Source: a virus. Taken from it: a stretch of 64,000 nt of DNA. Below, in pieces: positions 28,208-36,765 of this stretch. Both the position numbers and the translations under genes were made by a program. Numbering within the stretch: position 1 is the stretch's first letter; every line of letters starts with the position of its first letter. Under the pieces are notes generated by a model. It worked only from the letters and a program-made list of their open reading frames with translations, was not told where the DNA came from and did no database searches. The stretch spans positions 1 to 64,000 of the IMG/VR virus record IMGVR_UViG_3300042292_001231. One strand, given 5' to 3'.

Positions 28208-28699
28208 ATGTTTTGGCCATTTTGTAAGAAGAAGGAAGAACAAGTTCGCGTTCTTTATCCATATAAGCTATCAGGTTCTGCATGGGTAATGAATGACAAA
28301 GACGGCAAGGAAATTGAAGGTTATGACATTTGGGTATTTGATGACAAAGAAACTGGGCTCAAATGGGAAGCCTTTATTTCCGGTACTGATGAAGCAATTG
28401 ATTTCTTAGTCAGAGACATTCCCTCTGCTAAGAATGGGTTCAAGATGTCATTTAGTGATAAGCCTTTCAAAGGTCACCAATTGATTGGTGATTGGGTTAA
28501 AGAGGGATTAGACTATAGCGGAAATATCCATGGCAACTGGTATCGTTGGCATGTTCCTGGACATTGGACTCCAGGTATTAGTGGTTGGTTATGTCCTGCT
28601 CTATTTTTGTACTTCAGTAAAGCTCCAGAAAAGTTATACTTGAAGGCAGAAGCAATAGATGCAGATGAAGCAATGTTAAGAACTATGGTAAAATGGTAA
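28208..28699 (+). CDS. hypothetical protein
   Basis: 163 residues. Short hydrophobic/basic start (MFWPFCKKKEEQ), then a beta-rich domain with Trp-rich loops (NWYRWHVPGHWTPGISGWLC). Resembles phage proteins I cannot name. Not a standard signal peptide. Confidence 0.65.
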   Translation: MFWPFCKKKEEQVRVLYPYKLSGSAWVMNDKDGKEIEGYDIWVFDDKETGLKWEAFISGTDEAIDFLVRDIPSAKNGFKMSFSDKPFKGHQLIGDWVKEGLDYSGNIHGNWYRWHVPGHWTPGISGWLCPALFLYFSKAPEKLYLKAEAIDADEAMLRTMVKW

Positions 28700-28705
28700 G
28701 AATTT

Positions 28706-28782
28706 GTCGAAGTAGCAAAATTGGTAAGTGCATCAGTCTGCAAAACTGAATACTACGAGTTCAAGTCTCGTCTTCGACTCCA
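28706..28782 (+). tRNA. tRNA-Cys(GCA)
   Basis: 77 nt with TCCA. Acceptor GTCGAAG/CTTCGAC, stem TCAGT/ACTGA around CTGCAAA (GCA), T-loop TTCAAGT. Confidence 0.92.
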
Positions 28783-28800
28783 CTTGAAAGGAGAGAGTAA

Positions 28801-28950
28801 ATGAAGAAAATAAATAACATAGTAGCGAAGTATTGTTGTCGCTTCAATCGTGCTAAAGTTGAAGAAGATAAATCCAAGCAATACAAACGTAAAGAAAAAC
28901 ACTGTAAAAAATTTATTGACTATTCTTATGCATTTTTAATACTTGCATAA
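28801..28950 (+). CDS. 49-residue basic protein ending in a hairpin
   Basis: Strong AAAGGAGAGAG site before ATG 28801. Basic, Cys/Lys-rich (YCCRFNRAKVEEDKSKQYKR), then a hydrophobic end (YSYAFLILA). The last 13 codons and the stop are encoded by the 22-bp inverted repeat at 28911-28965. Confidence 0.6.
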   Translation: MKKINNIVAKYCCRFNRAKVEEDKSKQYKRKEKHCKKFIDYSYAFLILA

Positions 28951-28965
28951 GAATAGTCAATAAAT
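28911..28965 (+). repeat. perfect 22-bp inverted repeat (hairpin)
   Basis: 28911-28932 (ATTTATTGACTATTCTTATG and CA) is exactly complementary to 28944-28965, with an 11-nt loop. No T run follows on the plus strand, but TTTTTACAG follows on the minus strand, so it would terminate minus-strand transcription. On plus RNA it may block 3' decay or be an RNase III site. Confidence 0.75.
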
Positions 28966-29000
28966 ACTAAATTATATCAACACAATAGGAAAGATACACA

Positions 29001-29267
29001 ATGAAAAAAATTGCATTACTTTTTACCATCTTCGCTCTAACTGGTTGCGCAACTAATGGTGACATTGAAAACTTACAAGGTCAAATCGATGCATTAGCTC
29101 CAAAAGTAGCTGCTGCTTCTAATTCAGCTTCTGAAGCTAAAGCTTTGGCTGCTCAAGCTTCTGCTCGTGCCGGTGCTGCTGAACAAGCTGCTAACCTTGC
29201 TGCTCAGTATGCAAAAGATACAAACGAAAAATTGGACAGATTGTTCAACAAAACTCAATACAAATAA
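29001..29267 (+). CDS. Lpp-like alanine-zipper lipoprotein
   Basis: 88 residues: signal peptide with lipobox LTGC (lipidated Cys near residue 16), then Ala-rich heptads (SEAKALAAQASARAGAAEQA) and a C-terminal ...QYK. This is the architecture of Braun lipoprotein Lpp and OprI, where the terminal Lys is joined to peptidoglycan by an L,D-transpeptidase. An L,D-transpeptidase-like gene is at 50240. Outer-membrane location expected. Confidence 0.78.
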   Translation: MKKIALLFTIFALTGCATNGDIENLQGQIDALAPKVAAASNSASEAKALAAQASARAGAAEQAANLAAQYAKDTNEKLDRLFNKTQYK

Positions 29268-29375
29268 AGCACACATACTATGAATCGACAGCAACAACAG
29301 ATTATCGAAGAACTTACTGACGTATAATACCTAATGTGTATAATGTGTCTCTAGGTTCTTCAAACAAGAACATTT

Positions 29376-29450
29376 AGGCACGTCGTACAACGGTTAGTAC
29401 ATCAGACTTTGACTCTGACAATGTTGGTTCGATTCCAGCCGTGCTTGCCA
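29376..29450 (+). tRNA. tRNA-Gln(TTG)
   Basis: 75 nt with GCCA. Acceptor AGGCACG/CGTGCTT, stem CAGA/TCTG around CTTTGAC (TTG), T-loop TTCGATT. Confidence 0.88.
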
Positions 29451-29482
29451 AATTCTGTAAAAAGAATGAATGATTCTCCATG

Positions 29483-29514
29483 AACATTAGGATGATTTTC
29501 ATGGAGCGTTATTT
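29483..29514 (+). terminator. hairpin, possible terminator or processing site
   Basis: CTCCATGA...TCATGGAG, 8 bp, in the 217-bp gap after tRNA-Gln; only a weak T tail. Nothing else is evident between 29515 and 29667 apart from AT-rich promoter-like sequence. Confidence 0.4.
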
Positions 29515-29667
29515 GTAAAACCTGTATGAAATAGTACTTGTAACAATAAGTGGAACTATTATACCTGATGATAAAGATACTCTTAGTGGAGTGTGATAGA
29601 ACATACTTACGTTATGCGTTTATTTCATATACTCCCTTTAGTATAACTCCTTATAAGGTATATTCAT

Positions 29668-31851
29668 ATGAAATCAAAAGCTATATTCCTGCTCGCGTCA
29701 GCAGTAGGACTCTTTAGTTTGCCGATTGTGTCTGAGGCAGTGTTGTTCATTCAACCAACTCCTCTAAATACTGCGGTCAAACCTCCAATGACCGTCACAA
29801 TTGATGGTGTTTCACAGCTCAACGGTATCACTTCAATTACCCGTAACAATGCTGCACTGGTTCAATTAGGTAAAGCATTATTCTGGGATACTGCGGTTGG
29901 TTCTGACGGTATGGCTTGTGCTTCTTGTCACTTTGCAGCAGGTGCTGATAGTCGTACAATCAATCAAATCAATCCAGGTTTCAATCATAACAACCATACT
30001 TATGATGCTCTTCCTGGTGGAACTGTTGGTCCTAATGCTCAACTGAAAGTTAGCGATTTTCCTCTTTGGGTATTTGGTGCTCCAAATGATCCTGCCAATC
30101 CAACTAAGTTATCTGCTACTGTAGTTGATGATGTTATCAGTTCTGCTGGTACTTTGAACGGAACTTTTGTTGGAAATGATCCACTTTTAGATGGCGATAC
30201 TTGTACATCAAGAATTCTTGATGAAGCATCTGTGAATGGTATCAACGTTCGTCGTGTAGAACCTCGTAATACTCCATCTTCAATCAATGCTACATTCTAT
30301 GTCAGAAACTTCTGGGATGGTCGTGCAAACAAAGTCTTCAATGGAGCAAATCCATTTGGACTACGTGACCAAAACTCTAAAGTATGGATGACTCCAGTTG
30401 GTGGTGTTCCAACACAAGTCAAACTCGTTATTGATAATGCATCACTTGCTTCTCAAGCAGTTGGTCCTGTATTATCTGACTTGGAAATGAGCTGTGCAGG
30501 TAGAACCTTTACGACTGTTGGTACTAAGCTTGTTGGTAGAAAGATTTTGAATACCCAAACAATTAGTGCTACTGATAGTGTTTTATCAACTTTCAGAACT
30601 AACAAACCATTATACAGAACTCTTATTCAAAGAGCTTTCCAACCAGTATTCTGGACAGGTGTCAATCCATCAAACATTCCACTTGATGAAGCCAACTTTC
30701 CATTGTTCTTCGGTTTAGCAGTTCAAGCTTATGAAGATACCTTACGTTCTGGTAATTCTCCATATGATAACTTACTACGTGTAAGACAACCTATTACTGT
30801 TGCTGGTAATCCCGTTCCAGTGGGAACTGCTCCTCAGCTAATTCGTCGTCCTAATGGAACATTCATTGGTATGAACAGAAGTCAATCACGTGGTTTCGAT
30901 TTGTTCATGGGAGCAGTTAGTCCATTGAATCCGCAAGTTGGTGTTGACCCTGTAACTCTTGCTCCTATTCCACAAAAGAATGGTGCTTGTATCTTCTGTC
31001 ATAATGGTCCTGAGTTCTCATCAGCTACATTTACTGCATTAGCTCCTGCTCCAATTGGTGTCAATATAACTGACCCGAATGCAGTTCCAAATGGCTTTAT
31101 GGTTGAACCAATGCCGTTCTTACCAGGTGCAGTTGTTGCAGAAGCGGTTGTTCCAGTGTTTGACCCAGCTTTACAATTTGGTTCTTATGACTTAGGGTTC
31201 TATGATATTGGTGTGACTCCAATTGCATTTGACCGTGGTCTTGGTGGTAATGATCCTTGGGGAAATCCTCTTGCATTTTCACAACAATGGCAAAATGCTT
31301 TTGGTTTAGCTTCATGCCCAACTGACTTAGTGACTCCTGCGAATGGTGGTGCTTGTGCTCCTCCAAATACAGTTGATGTATTCAATGTTGCTACTAACTT
31401 TGTTGATGTCAATGGTGTTCCACTTGTTATGACTCCAGCTTTATCACCTGCTAGAACTGATGGTTCATTCAAAACTCCATCATTACGTAATGTTAGTTTG
31501 ACTGCTCCATACTTCCATAATGGTTCTGCTAAGAATTTGAACGAAGTGATGATGTTATATAACAATGGTGGTTTGTTCAACAATCCAAACTTACATCCTG
31601 AAATCAAGGTGCTTGGATTTGATGCAACTGACTTTACTGACATCACGAACTTTATGTTGATGCTAACTGATAATCGTGTTGCTCGTGAAGCTGCTCCGTT
31701 TGACCATCCTTCGTTGACTATTCCTAATGGTCATACTATAACAGCTAAACCAAATACCAATGATGCAGTGGATAACTTCTTAGTTCTTCCTGCAACTGGA
31801 CGTAATGGACGTGCTGCTCCGGCTACCTTTGAAACCAAGTTAGCTCCATAA
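29668..31851 (+). CDS. di-haem cytochrome c peroxidase/MauG-family protein
   Basis: 727 residues with a signal peptide ([20 protein letters not shown]). Two c-type haem motifs: CASCH at 84-88 and CIFCH at 441-445. Family signatures: [20 protein letters not shown] near 67, [22 protein letters not shown] near 198, and [18 protein letters not shown] near 605. Such proteins reduce peroxide with electrons from small cytochromes in the periplasm, or modify proteins (MauG). It would need host cytochrome c maturation. About twice the length of the shortest CcpA-type enzymes, because of loops. Followed by a strong terminator, so it is a single-gene unit. I know of no phage example. Confidence 0.88.
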   Translation: MKSKAIFLLASAVGLFSLPIVSEAVLFIQPTPLNTAVKPPMTVTIDGVSQLNGITSITRNNAALVQLGKALFWDTAVGSDGMACASCHFAAGADSRTINQINPGFNHNNHTYDALPGGTVGPNAQLKVSDFPLWVFGAPNDPANPTKLSATVVDDVISSAGTLNGTFVGNDPLLDGDTCTSRILDEASVNGINVRRVEPRNTPSSINATFYVRNFWDGRANKVFNGANPFGLRDQNSKVWMTPVGGVPTQVKLVIDNASLASQAVGPVLSDLEMSCAGRTFTTVGTKLVGRKILNTQTISATDSVLSTFRTNKPLYRTLIQRAFQPVFWTGVNPSNIPLDEANFPLFFGLAVQAYEDTLRSGNSPYDNLLRVRQPITVAGNPVPVGTAPQLIRRPNGTFIGMNRSQSRGFDLFMGAVSPLNPQVGVDPVTLAPIPQKNGACIFCHNGPEFSSATFTALAPAPIGVNITDPNAVPNGFMVEPMPFLPGAVVAEAVVPVFDPALQFGSYDLGFYDIGVTPIAFDRGLGGNDPWGNPLAFSQQWQNAFGLASCPTDLVTPANGGACAPPNTVDVFNVATNFVDVNGVPLVMTPALSPARTDGSFKTPSLRNVSLTAPYFHNGSAKNLNEVMMLYNNGGLFNNPNLHPEIKVLGFDATDFTDITNFMLMLTDNRVAREAAPFDHPSLTIPNGHTITAKPNTNDAVDNFLVLPATGRNGRAAPATFETKLAP

Positions 31852-31873
31852 CAAGTAAGTCCTTGTGAAAATG

Positions 31874-31910
31874 AAAAGGGGGAAGAATGTAAAAGTTCTT
31901 CCCTTTTTTG
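31874..31910 (+). terminator. intrinsic terminator
   Basis: GGGAAGAA-TGTAAAAG-TTCTTCCC follow-on stem with A run before and T6 after; ends the peroxidase transcript. Confidence 0.85.
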
Positions 31911-31934
31911 TTATCTGGTTAACACTTTCAACCG

Positions 31935-31962
31935 TTTACATCTACTTTGGATGTTGTATAAT
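31935..31962 (+). promoter_or_regulatory. sigma70-type promoter
   Basis: TTTACA (31935-31940), 16 bp, TATAAT (31957-31962). Core and leader are identical over about 40 bp to the promoter at 32895, but the upstream TGGGTCTAT arm is missing. Confidence 0.85.
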
Positions 31963-31995
31963 AGACCCATATTCAAACAAACGTGGAGAACTACA

Positions 31996-32298
31996 ATGGC
32001 TGCCTCTAAATCATATGAATACGAAATTGAATACATTCAATTTTTGGTAAAAACTGAAGAAGTTCCATCTGACGCAGTTGAAACCACAACTTCTTGGATC
32101 GGCGGCAGTGTAAAAACTGACGACCCAAATAACATTCTCGAATATGTAAAAGGTCAGCTTGCTGAAATTGAAGAACCTGTCAAAAACTATGTTGCATTCA
32201 AAGTATGGCAAAACTTTGGCAAATGCGCATTGATTATCGAGCAAGATATTTCTGAACACCCAGTTCATGTTGGCACTCCAATTTATGTTGGAGCATAA
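31996..32298 (+). CDS. hypothetical protein
   Basis: 100 residues from ATG 31996 after TGGAGAAC. Beta/alpha pattern (SYEYEIEYIQFLVKTEEVPS). Not recognised. Ends 1 nt before the next ATG. Confidence 0.62.
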   Translation: MAASKSYEYEIEYIQFLVKTEEVPSDAVETTTSWIGGSVKTDDPNNILEYVKGQLAEIEEPVKNYVAFKVWQNFGKCALIIEQDISEHPVHVGTPIYVGA

Positions 32299-32299
32299 C

Positions 32300-32863
32300 A
32301 TGATCGGAAAAACAAAACTTGAGCTTTTTGCAGAAGCTCAAATCTTACTAAAAGATTTTCTGATTTTGAATCCGCAAATACCAACACCTACTATAAAAGT
32401 TGTTGATACGCTGCCTGCACACGGACAAGCAACAAAAAGAACTATCAAAATCAATATCAAAAAATGTGCTGTTGCTACAAAAACACCAGGCTTCAAATGG
32501 TCATATCCCGGCTATAAAGCTGACCTTACTCCTATTGGAGTTTTGTGTCATGAGCTTGGGCATATCATACATTTCAACATACAACGTGATTATGATAAGT
32601 ATGTACCAAAAGTTCGCAAAAAGGAATCAAAGGTATCTTCATATGAGCCTAACATTTGGGAAACAATTGCTGAATCTACAAAGCTATTCATTTCAAATCC
32701 CAACCTATTGAAAGTTGGGCGGCCGTACAGATTTGAAATGCTAACCGAATTTATTGGGGTACAACCAGTTCATGATACTGATTGGCATGAAGCATTTGTA
32801 AATGCTAATCCTAAGTTTATTGCCGCTGCAGAAAAATGGATTGCAAATAAAGGTAAAATTTGA
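32300..32863 (+). CDS. putative HELGH zinc metallopeptidase
   Basis: 187 residues from ATG 32300. GVLCHELGHIIHF near 80-92 contains HExGH, and an acidic helix (WETIAESTKLF near 118) could give the third ligand, as in gluzincins. No signal peptide, so cytoplasmic. Target unknown. Confidence 0.65.
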   Translation: MIGKTKLELFAEAQILLKDFLILNPQIPTPTIKVVDTLPAHGQATKRTIKINIKKCAVATKTPGFKWSYPGYKADLTPIGVLCHELGHIIHFNIQRDYDKYVPKVRKKESKVSSYEPNIWETIAESTKLFISNPNLLKVGRPYRFEMLTEFIGVQPVHDTDWHEAFVNANPKFIAAAEKWIANKGKI

Positions 32864-32929
32864 TAACTAGTTATCATTTTTGATGTTGGGTCTATTTACA
32901 TCTACTTTGGATGTTGTATAATAGACCCA
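32862..32929 (+). promoter_or_regulatory. sigma70-type promoter inside a long dyad, with GTTATC operator
   Basis: TTTACA (32895-32900), 16 bp, TATAAT (32917-32922), framed by TGGGTCTAT (32887) and ATAGACCCA (32921). GATAAC-TA-GTTATC (32862-32875) lies upstream. Over about 65 bp it is nearly the same as the promoter at 13759. Confidence 0.85.
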
Positions 32930-32959
32930 TATTCAAACAAACGTAGAGAGAGAATTACG

Positions 32960-33370
32960 ATGACTACCACCACTTCAATCCAAACATTAGTTTCAACCAT
33001 TTCAACTTCAAACGTTAAAACTGCAGCTTCACCTTTAGTCAAAGAACTAATTGAAGAACTGAAATATGCTGATGTTTTAGATGATGAAATGTTGGAATCT
33101 TTTGCTGCTAAAAGCTGGCCCAATAAACCATCAAAACTCCAATACATTTTGGACTTAGCTAATGAAGTTCTAAATCCAAGAAGAACTTCAGTTACAAAAG
33201 GTGAAGATACAAAAGTTTTTCGTGATACAAAAACTAATGATGAATTTATTTTGACTCTTGACAAACAGTTTTGTTTTGGTTTGAAACCAAGAGGTTCAAA
33301 AAAATTTACTATATTACTCCAACCTTTAGTGTTCACTGTTGGTAAAAGAACTTTTGTTGAAGTAGTATAA
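32960..33370 (+). CDS. hypothetical protein
   Basis: 136 residues after AGAGAGAATTACG. Ser/Thr-rich N-terminus, helical middle and beta-rich end. Not recognised. Confidence 0.62.
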   Translation: MTTTTSIQTLVSTISTSNVKTAASPLVKELIEELKYADVLDDEMLESFAAKSWPNKPSKLQYILDLANEVLNPRRTSVTKGEDTKVFRDTKTNDEFILTLDKQFCFGLKPRGSKKFTILLQPLVFTVGKRTFVEVV

Positions 33371-33391
33371 TTGTTGCTAAGGAGAATTACG

Positions 33392-33607
33392 ATGAAAGCA
33401 AAAATTAACAGATTAGAACTAAATGGTGAAGTTGAAATCCTGAAAGACCGGGCACAAGTCAATTGGAGATTTCTGCACGTTACTGATGAAGATGGAACTA
33501 TCATTGAAATCAACAAACATTTAGTTTGCAAATTGTATCAACATATGTTGGATACTAAAGACCCTTGGGTAGAATCTTATGGTATTGGTGATGGAGTTCC
33601 AAAATGA
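33392..33607 (+). CDS. hypothetical protein
   Basis: 71 residues from ATG 33392 after AAGGAGAATT. Small beta-rich domain with a basic start. Overlaps the next gene by 4 nt. Confidence 0.6.
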   Translation: MKAKINRLELNGEVEILKDRAQVNWRFLHVTDEDGTIIEINKHLVCKLYQHMLDTKDPWVESYGIGDGVPK

Positions 33608-33786
33608 TTACTGTCAAAGAAACAACCTTCAAAGGTGCTGATGCTAAATACAATCAAACATTCTTTCTTTCAGATGACAAGTTTCATTGTCACGGTTATA
33701 TTTCATCAAACGGTATTGAACCTGTGATGTTCAAGGTTCCAATGAGATTCAATTCAAAAGGAAGGACATTTCAAAATGTTGCATGA
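33604..33786 (+). CDS. hypothetical protein
   Basis: 60 residues; overlaps both neighbours (4 and 11 nt). Beta-rich. Not recognised. Confidence 0.55.
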   Translation: MITVKETTFKGADAKYNQTFFLSDDKFHCHGYISSNGIEPVMFKVPMRFNSKGRTFQNVA

Positions 33787-33961
33787 TTTTCAACCGTTCT
33801 TGGTAAGGTCTGAACAAAAGACTATGGTATTCTTTGATAGTTCAACTGAAAGAGCCGAAATGCATTTTAGAAACATGGCTCCTGACCAAGAAATTATCGA
33901 ATCCCGTTCTGCAACTAACGAAGAAATTGCAATTTACAGCTCAAAGAAAAAGGAAAGCTAA
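33776..33961 (+). CDS. hypothetical protein
   Basis: 61 residues; ribosome site AAGGA inside the upstream gene. Not recognised; charged C-terminal helix. Confidence 0.55.
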   Translation: MLHDFQPFLVRSEQKTMVFFDSSTERAEMHFRNMAPDQEIIESRSATNEEIAIYSSKKKES

Positions 33962-33963
33962 CG

Positions 33964-34167
33964 ATGAGCACTATCCGAATTCCAGACGAAAATATGAAGT
34001 TCAGAACTGTTCGCGTGATTGACCTTCGAGAAGATGCATTATTCCAAATGATTGTCAATGGACAGATTACATTAGCTCATTTTACTTCATGGGTTGAAAA
34101 TACTCGTGATGAATGGTTTGCTATTGGAGCCAATACGGAACGTAAGCTAAATGAGGTATCCAAATGA
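33964..34167 (+). CDS. hypothetical protein
   Basis: 67 residues after AAAGGAAAGC. RVIDLREDALFQMIVNGQIT then a helix; overlaps the next gene by 4 nt. Not recognised. Confidence 0.6.
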   Translation: MSTIRIPDENMKFRTVRVIDLREDALFQMIVNGQITLAHFTSWVENTRDEWFAIGANTERKLNEVSK

Positions 34168-34928
34168 CACAATTCTTTACACCTGATGAATATGTTCTTT
34201 ACATGCTCCAAAAGTTTCCGTCTTTGTTTCGTGATACTACATTGCATGGAGTAAAGCTTCGAGTATTTGACCAGTTATTCAATGTAAATGGTAATGGAGT
34301 TTCTACAAACGGAATCTTGAAAGAACATTTGACATATAAAGAGTTCGATAAAGAGTATGCATTATCTTTCATTTCAAATGAAGATATGTATTATGGCTAT
34401 ACTGAAGTAAGATGGATAACAAAAGAATACTCAATGCCGGCGGAAGGTGCTAAACCAATCTATGTTCTTGATAGCGATCGAATCAATCATCCAGAAATCA
34501 AGAAATGGGTCAAAAGCACAATATATCCATGGGTTCCATATCCAAACTTTCAAAAAAACTATTCAACAATCTTTCAAACAAACTTTGCTACTAAATGTAG
34601 AACTGAATGGTTAGAAGCTGCTGAATGGTTTTACAATCAATGTGGGTGGTGGTTTGCTCAATCTGAAAATGTCGGCTTGTATCATTATGCATTTCCAAAA
34701 GCAACTCAGTTAGAAACTGATAGAGCTTTACATGACATAAAGAACTGGTTGAAGAAGTACGAAACATATGAACAAATTGAACACGGTTATGGTGTTCCAT
34801 TTGATGGCGATTATGAAAAGTTTATGGTGCTACGTTGGCAAAAGAACTTGCGTGGTATTCATGAGTTCTTAGGTGAAGTCCAACAATTTTTATCGGAGCA
34901 AATCAATGCCAGAACCAGTGAAGTCTGA
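34164..34928 (+). CDS. hypothetical protein
   Basis: 254 residues, rich in aromatic residues, with a Trp-rich segment (WLEAAEWFYNQCGWWFAQSE) near 150-170 and a helical C-terminus. No recognised domain, signal or membrane helix. Overlaps the next gene by 23 nt. Confidence 0.65.
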   Translation: MTQFFTPDEYVLYMLQKFPSLFRDTTLHGVKLRVFDQLFNVNGNGVSTNGILKEHLTYKEFDKEYALSFISNEDMYYGYTEVRWITKEYSMPAEGAKPIYVLDSDRINHPEIKKWVKSTIYPWVPYPNFQKNYSTIFQTNFATKCRTEWLEAAEWFYNQCGWWFAQSENVGLYHYAFPKATQLETDRALHDIKNWLKKYETYEQIEHGYGVPFDGDYEKFMVLRWQKNLRGIHEFLGEVQQFLSEQINARTSEV

Positions 34929-35187
34929 AGATGCTAAATATCGTATAGTTCAGAAAGCTATTGGCTATAATAGCTTTGTTGATGAATATGATTATGTGTA
35001 TTATGCTCAAACCAAAGAACTTGGAAATGACAACATTTATCATTGGACAGATATCATATCATCTGAAAATGAAGACTGTTCTCGTGTAGGTCTTCCCACT
35101 TATGAACGAGCTCTTGAAGTTATTGAAGAACTTCGTATAAAAGAAAAAATTGAGCTTCACCCGGTTGAAATCACTTACTTTGCCTAA
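34906..35187 (+). CDS. hypothetical protein
   Basis: 93 residues from ATG 34906 (CGGAGC upstream). Alpha/beta, acidic. Ends immediately before feoA, probably co-transcribed. Confidence 0.6.
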   Translation: MPEPVKSEDAKYRIVQKAIGYNSFVDEYDYVYYAQTKELGNDNIYHWTDIISSENEDCSRVGLPTYERALEVIEELRIKEKIELHPVEITYFA

Positions 35188-35445
35188 ATGATGATAGCTT
35201 CTGATGTTGGTCAATCATTCAAGCTGATTGGTTTCAAACCAACAATTAGTAAGACATATCGGAAGAAGCTACTTTCATTTGGTTTTACTCCAGGTATAGA
35301 CTTTATGATTATTCGTGTTGCTCCAATGGGTGACCCGATAGAAGTAAAGCTGAGAGGTTTTAGTGTCACATTACGTAAAGATGAACTTGACGGACTTATA
35401 GCAGTAATAAATACAAACTGCGAAAATTGTCAAACATGTCATTAG
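35188..35445 (+). CDS. feoA: FeoA-domain protein
   Basis: 85 residues. LIGFKPTISKTYRKKLLSFG, then FTPGIDF, VRVAPMGDPIEVKLRGFS and VTLRKDEL follow FeoA almost throughout. FeoA is a small SH3-like cytoplasmic partner of the ferrous transporter FeoB. There is an extra tail with CENCQTCH that could bind metal or an Fe-S cluster. No feoB is in the window, so it would act on the host transporter. Confidence 0.85.
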   Translation: MMIASDVGQSFKLIGFKPTISKTYRKKLLSFGFTPGIDFMIIRVAPMGDPIEVKLRGFSVTLRKDELDGLIAVINTNCENCQTCH

Positions 35446-35460
35446 GAAAGGTGTTATAAT

Positions 35461-35691
35461 ATGACTTATTATCTTAGATTCGAAAACGAAGTTCTTTTAG
35501 GAATTGATGAATTTGCCGGAGCTACTAACATTGTAGTTTCTACAATCAATGACACTACAACTGGGCTTCAGGTTATGGCTTTTACAACTCGTGCTGACGC
35601 TGAAAACTTCAAGCAAAAGTATTACGTTAGTCTTCGCAATTTTACGGTATCAAACAACTTAGAATATGAACAACCTCCATCATCTAATTGA
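35461..35691 (+). CDS. hypothetical protein
   Basis: 76 residues after GAAAGGTG. Beta-alpha-beta pattern (YYLRFENEVLLGIDEFAGAT). Overlaps the next gene by 26 nt. Confidence 0.6.
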   Translation: MTYYLRFENEVLLGIDEFAGATNIVVSTINDTTTGLQVMAFTTRADAENFKQKYYVSLRNFTVSNNLEYEQPPSSN

Positions 35692-35992
35692 AAAAGAATT
35701 TGCTAAATGGGCTTTACCTGATGAACTATGGGAAGCTCAAGATGTCAAAGATTTTGCTTATACTGTCATCAAAGAAGCAATTCAAACGACGATTGGTATT
35801 TGCAGAATGCAATTGAGTCATGATTATGTTCTAGGTGGTTCTCCAACAGAAAGTGATGTAGCTAATGCTAAAATTCGTGAAGAAGTTCTAAAGTATTTTG
35901 ATATTGAAGAACGCGATATCGATGAAATCTTTGATACAAATGCTCAATTTAGAGCACATTTCAAATGTCCTCGTAAGGATGACCCTATATGA
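35666..35992 (+). CDS. hypothetical helical protein
   Basis: 108 residues, mostly helical and acidic. Overlaps by 4 nt with the next gene. Not recognised. Confidence 0.6.
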   Translation: MNNLHHLIEKEFAKWALPDELWEAQDVKDFAYTVIKEAIQTTIGICRMQLSHDYVLGGSPTESDVANAKIREEVLKYFDIEERDIDEIFDTNAQFRAHFKCPRKDDPI

Positions 35993-36324
35993 GTTTTGAT
36001 TACTTACAATATCGTGGCAAGTGCAAAGAATATGCAGAAGAGCTTTGTGCTGAAGACCCATCACTTCGATTAGTTCGTGGCTTTTATCATTGCCCAATGT
36101 GGGGTAAGCAAGATCATTGGTGGTGTGAGAAACCAGATGGAACCATCGTTGACCCTACTGTCAAACAGTTTCCTACTAATGGCATCGGTGCTGAGTATGA
36201 AGAGTTTGATGGAATGTGTGAATGCGCTGAATGCGGCAAACGAATTCCAGAAGCAGAAGCAAGGTTTGATAGTCGTTATGCTTTCTGTTCAACACAGTGT
36301 AATATGAGGTTTGTAGGATTATGA
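35989..36324 (+). CDS. conserved phage protein with a zinc-finger tail
   Basis: 111 residues. HCPMWGKQDHWWCEKPDGTI then VDPTVKQFP resembles a conserved phage family of unknown role. The C-terminus has CECAECGKRI and CSTQCN, a likely treble-clef zinc site. Overlaps the next gene by 4 nt. Confidence 0.65.
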   Translation: MSFDYLQYRGKCKEYAEELCAEDPSLRLVRGFYHCPMWGKQDHWWCEKPDGTIVDPTVKQFPTNGIGAEYEEFDGMCECAECGKRIPEAEARFDSRYAFCSTQCNMRFVGL

Positions 36325-36548
36325 GCGATAACGTAGAACAATCAACAGACGAACTAACACGATTAGTTCGTACATTCTTTACTGATTTCTTAGATGTAGT
36401 AGAAGAATCAGATAGTGGTACGATATTTCATCCGATTTATATTAGTTGTTGTCGTTGTATGAAGCTTGAACCCCTAAACAAACTGCTTGCTCAAATGCGA
36501 GAACAAGTTGGATTAGAACCTTATAAAGGACTTGGAAATGACCGATAA
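36321..36548 (+). CDS. hypothetical protein
   Basis: 75 residues. Helical, with CCRCMKL near 47-53. Overlaps the next gene by 11 nt. Not recognised. Confidence 0.58.
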   Translation: MSDNVEQSTDELTRLVRTFFTDFLDVVEESDSGTIFHPIYISCCRCMKLEPLNKLLAQMREQVGLEPYKGLGNDR

Positions 36549-36765
36549 AGCAATGATAGTATTGATAGTTTTTGGATTTGCAGCGTTTTACTTTGGAGGT
36601 TCCTTTCTAGAAACTTATGAAAGGATAAGCATGGCTAAAGCAGGTCTTCAACAATGTGTCGTGCAACTTCATCCAACGAGCAATACTCATATTGTCTGGA
36701 TGAAAGACTGCCCAACTAATAAACCGATACCGAATGATGGCGGAGATACTAATGAACTATTGTAG
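36538..36765 (+). CDS. small membrane protein, paralog of 26384
   Basis: 75 residues from ATG 36538. Span near 5-24 (AMIVLIVFGFAAFYFGGSFL), then AKAGLQQCVV and VWMKDCPTNK, the same AGLQ.C ... W.K.CPT layout as the protein at 26384. Overlaps the next gene by 14 nt. Confidence 0.65.
   Translation: MTDKAMIVLIVFGFAAFYFGGSFLETYERISMAKAGLQQCVVQLHPTSNTHIVWMKDCPTNKPIPNDGGDTNELL

Noticed and set aside
29281-29328. 15-codon frame MNRQQQQIIEELTDV
   Set aside because: No ribosome site and too short to support.
30039-31646. Long antisense frames within the cytochrome peroxidase gene
   Set aside because: They are shadows of a strongly conserved coding frame and lack ribosome sites.
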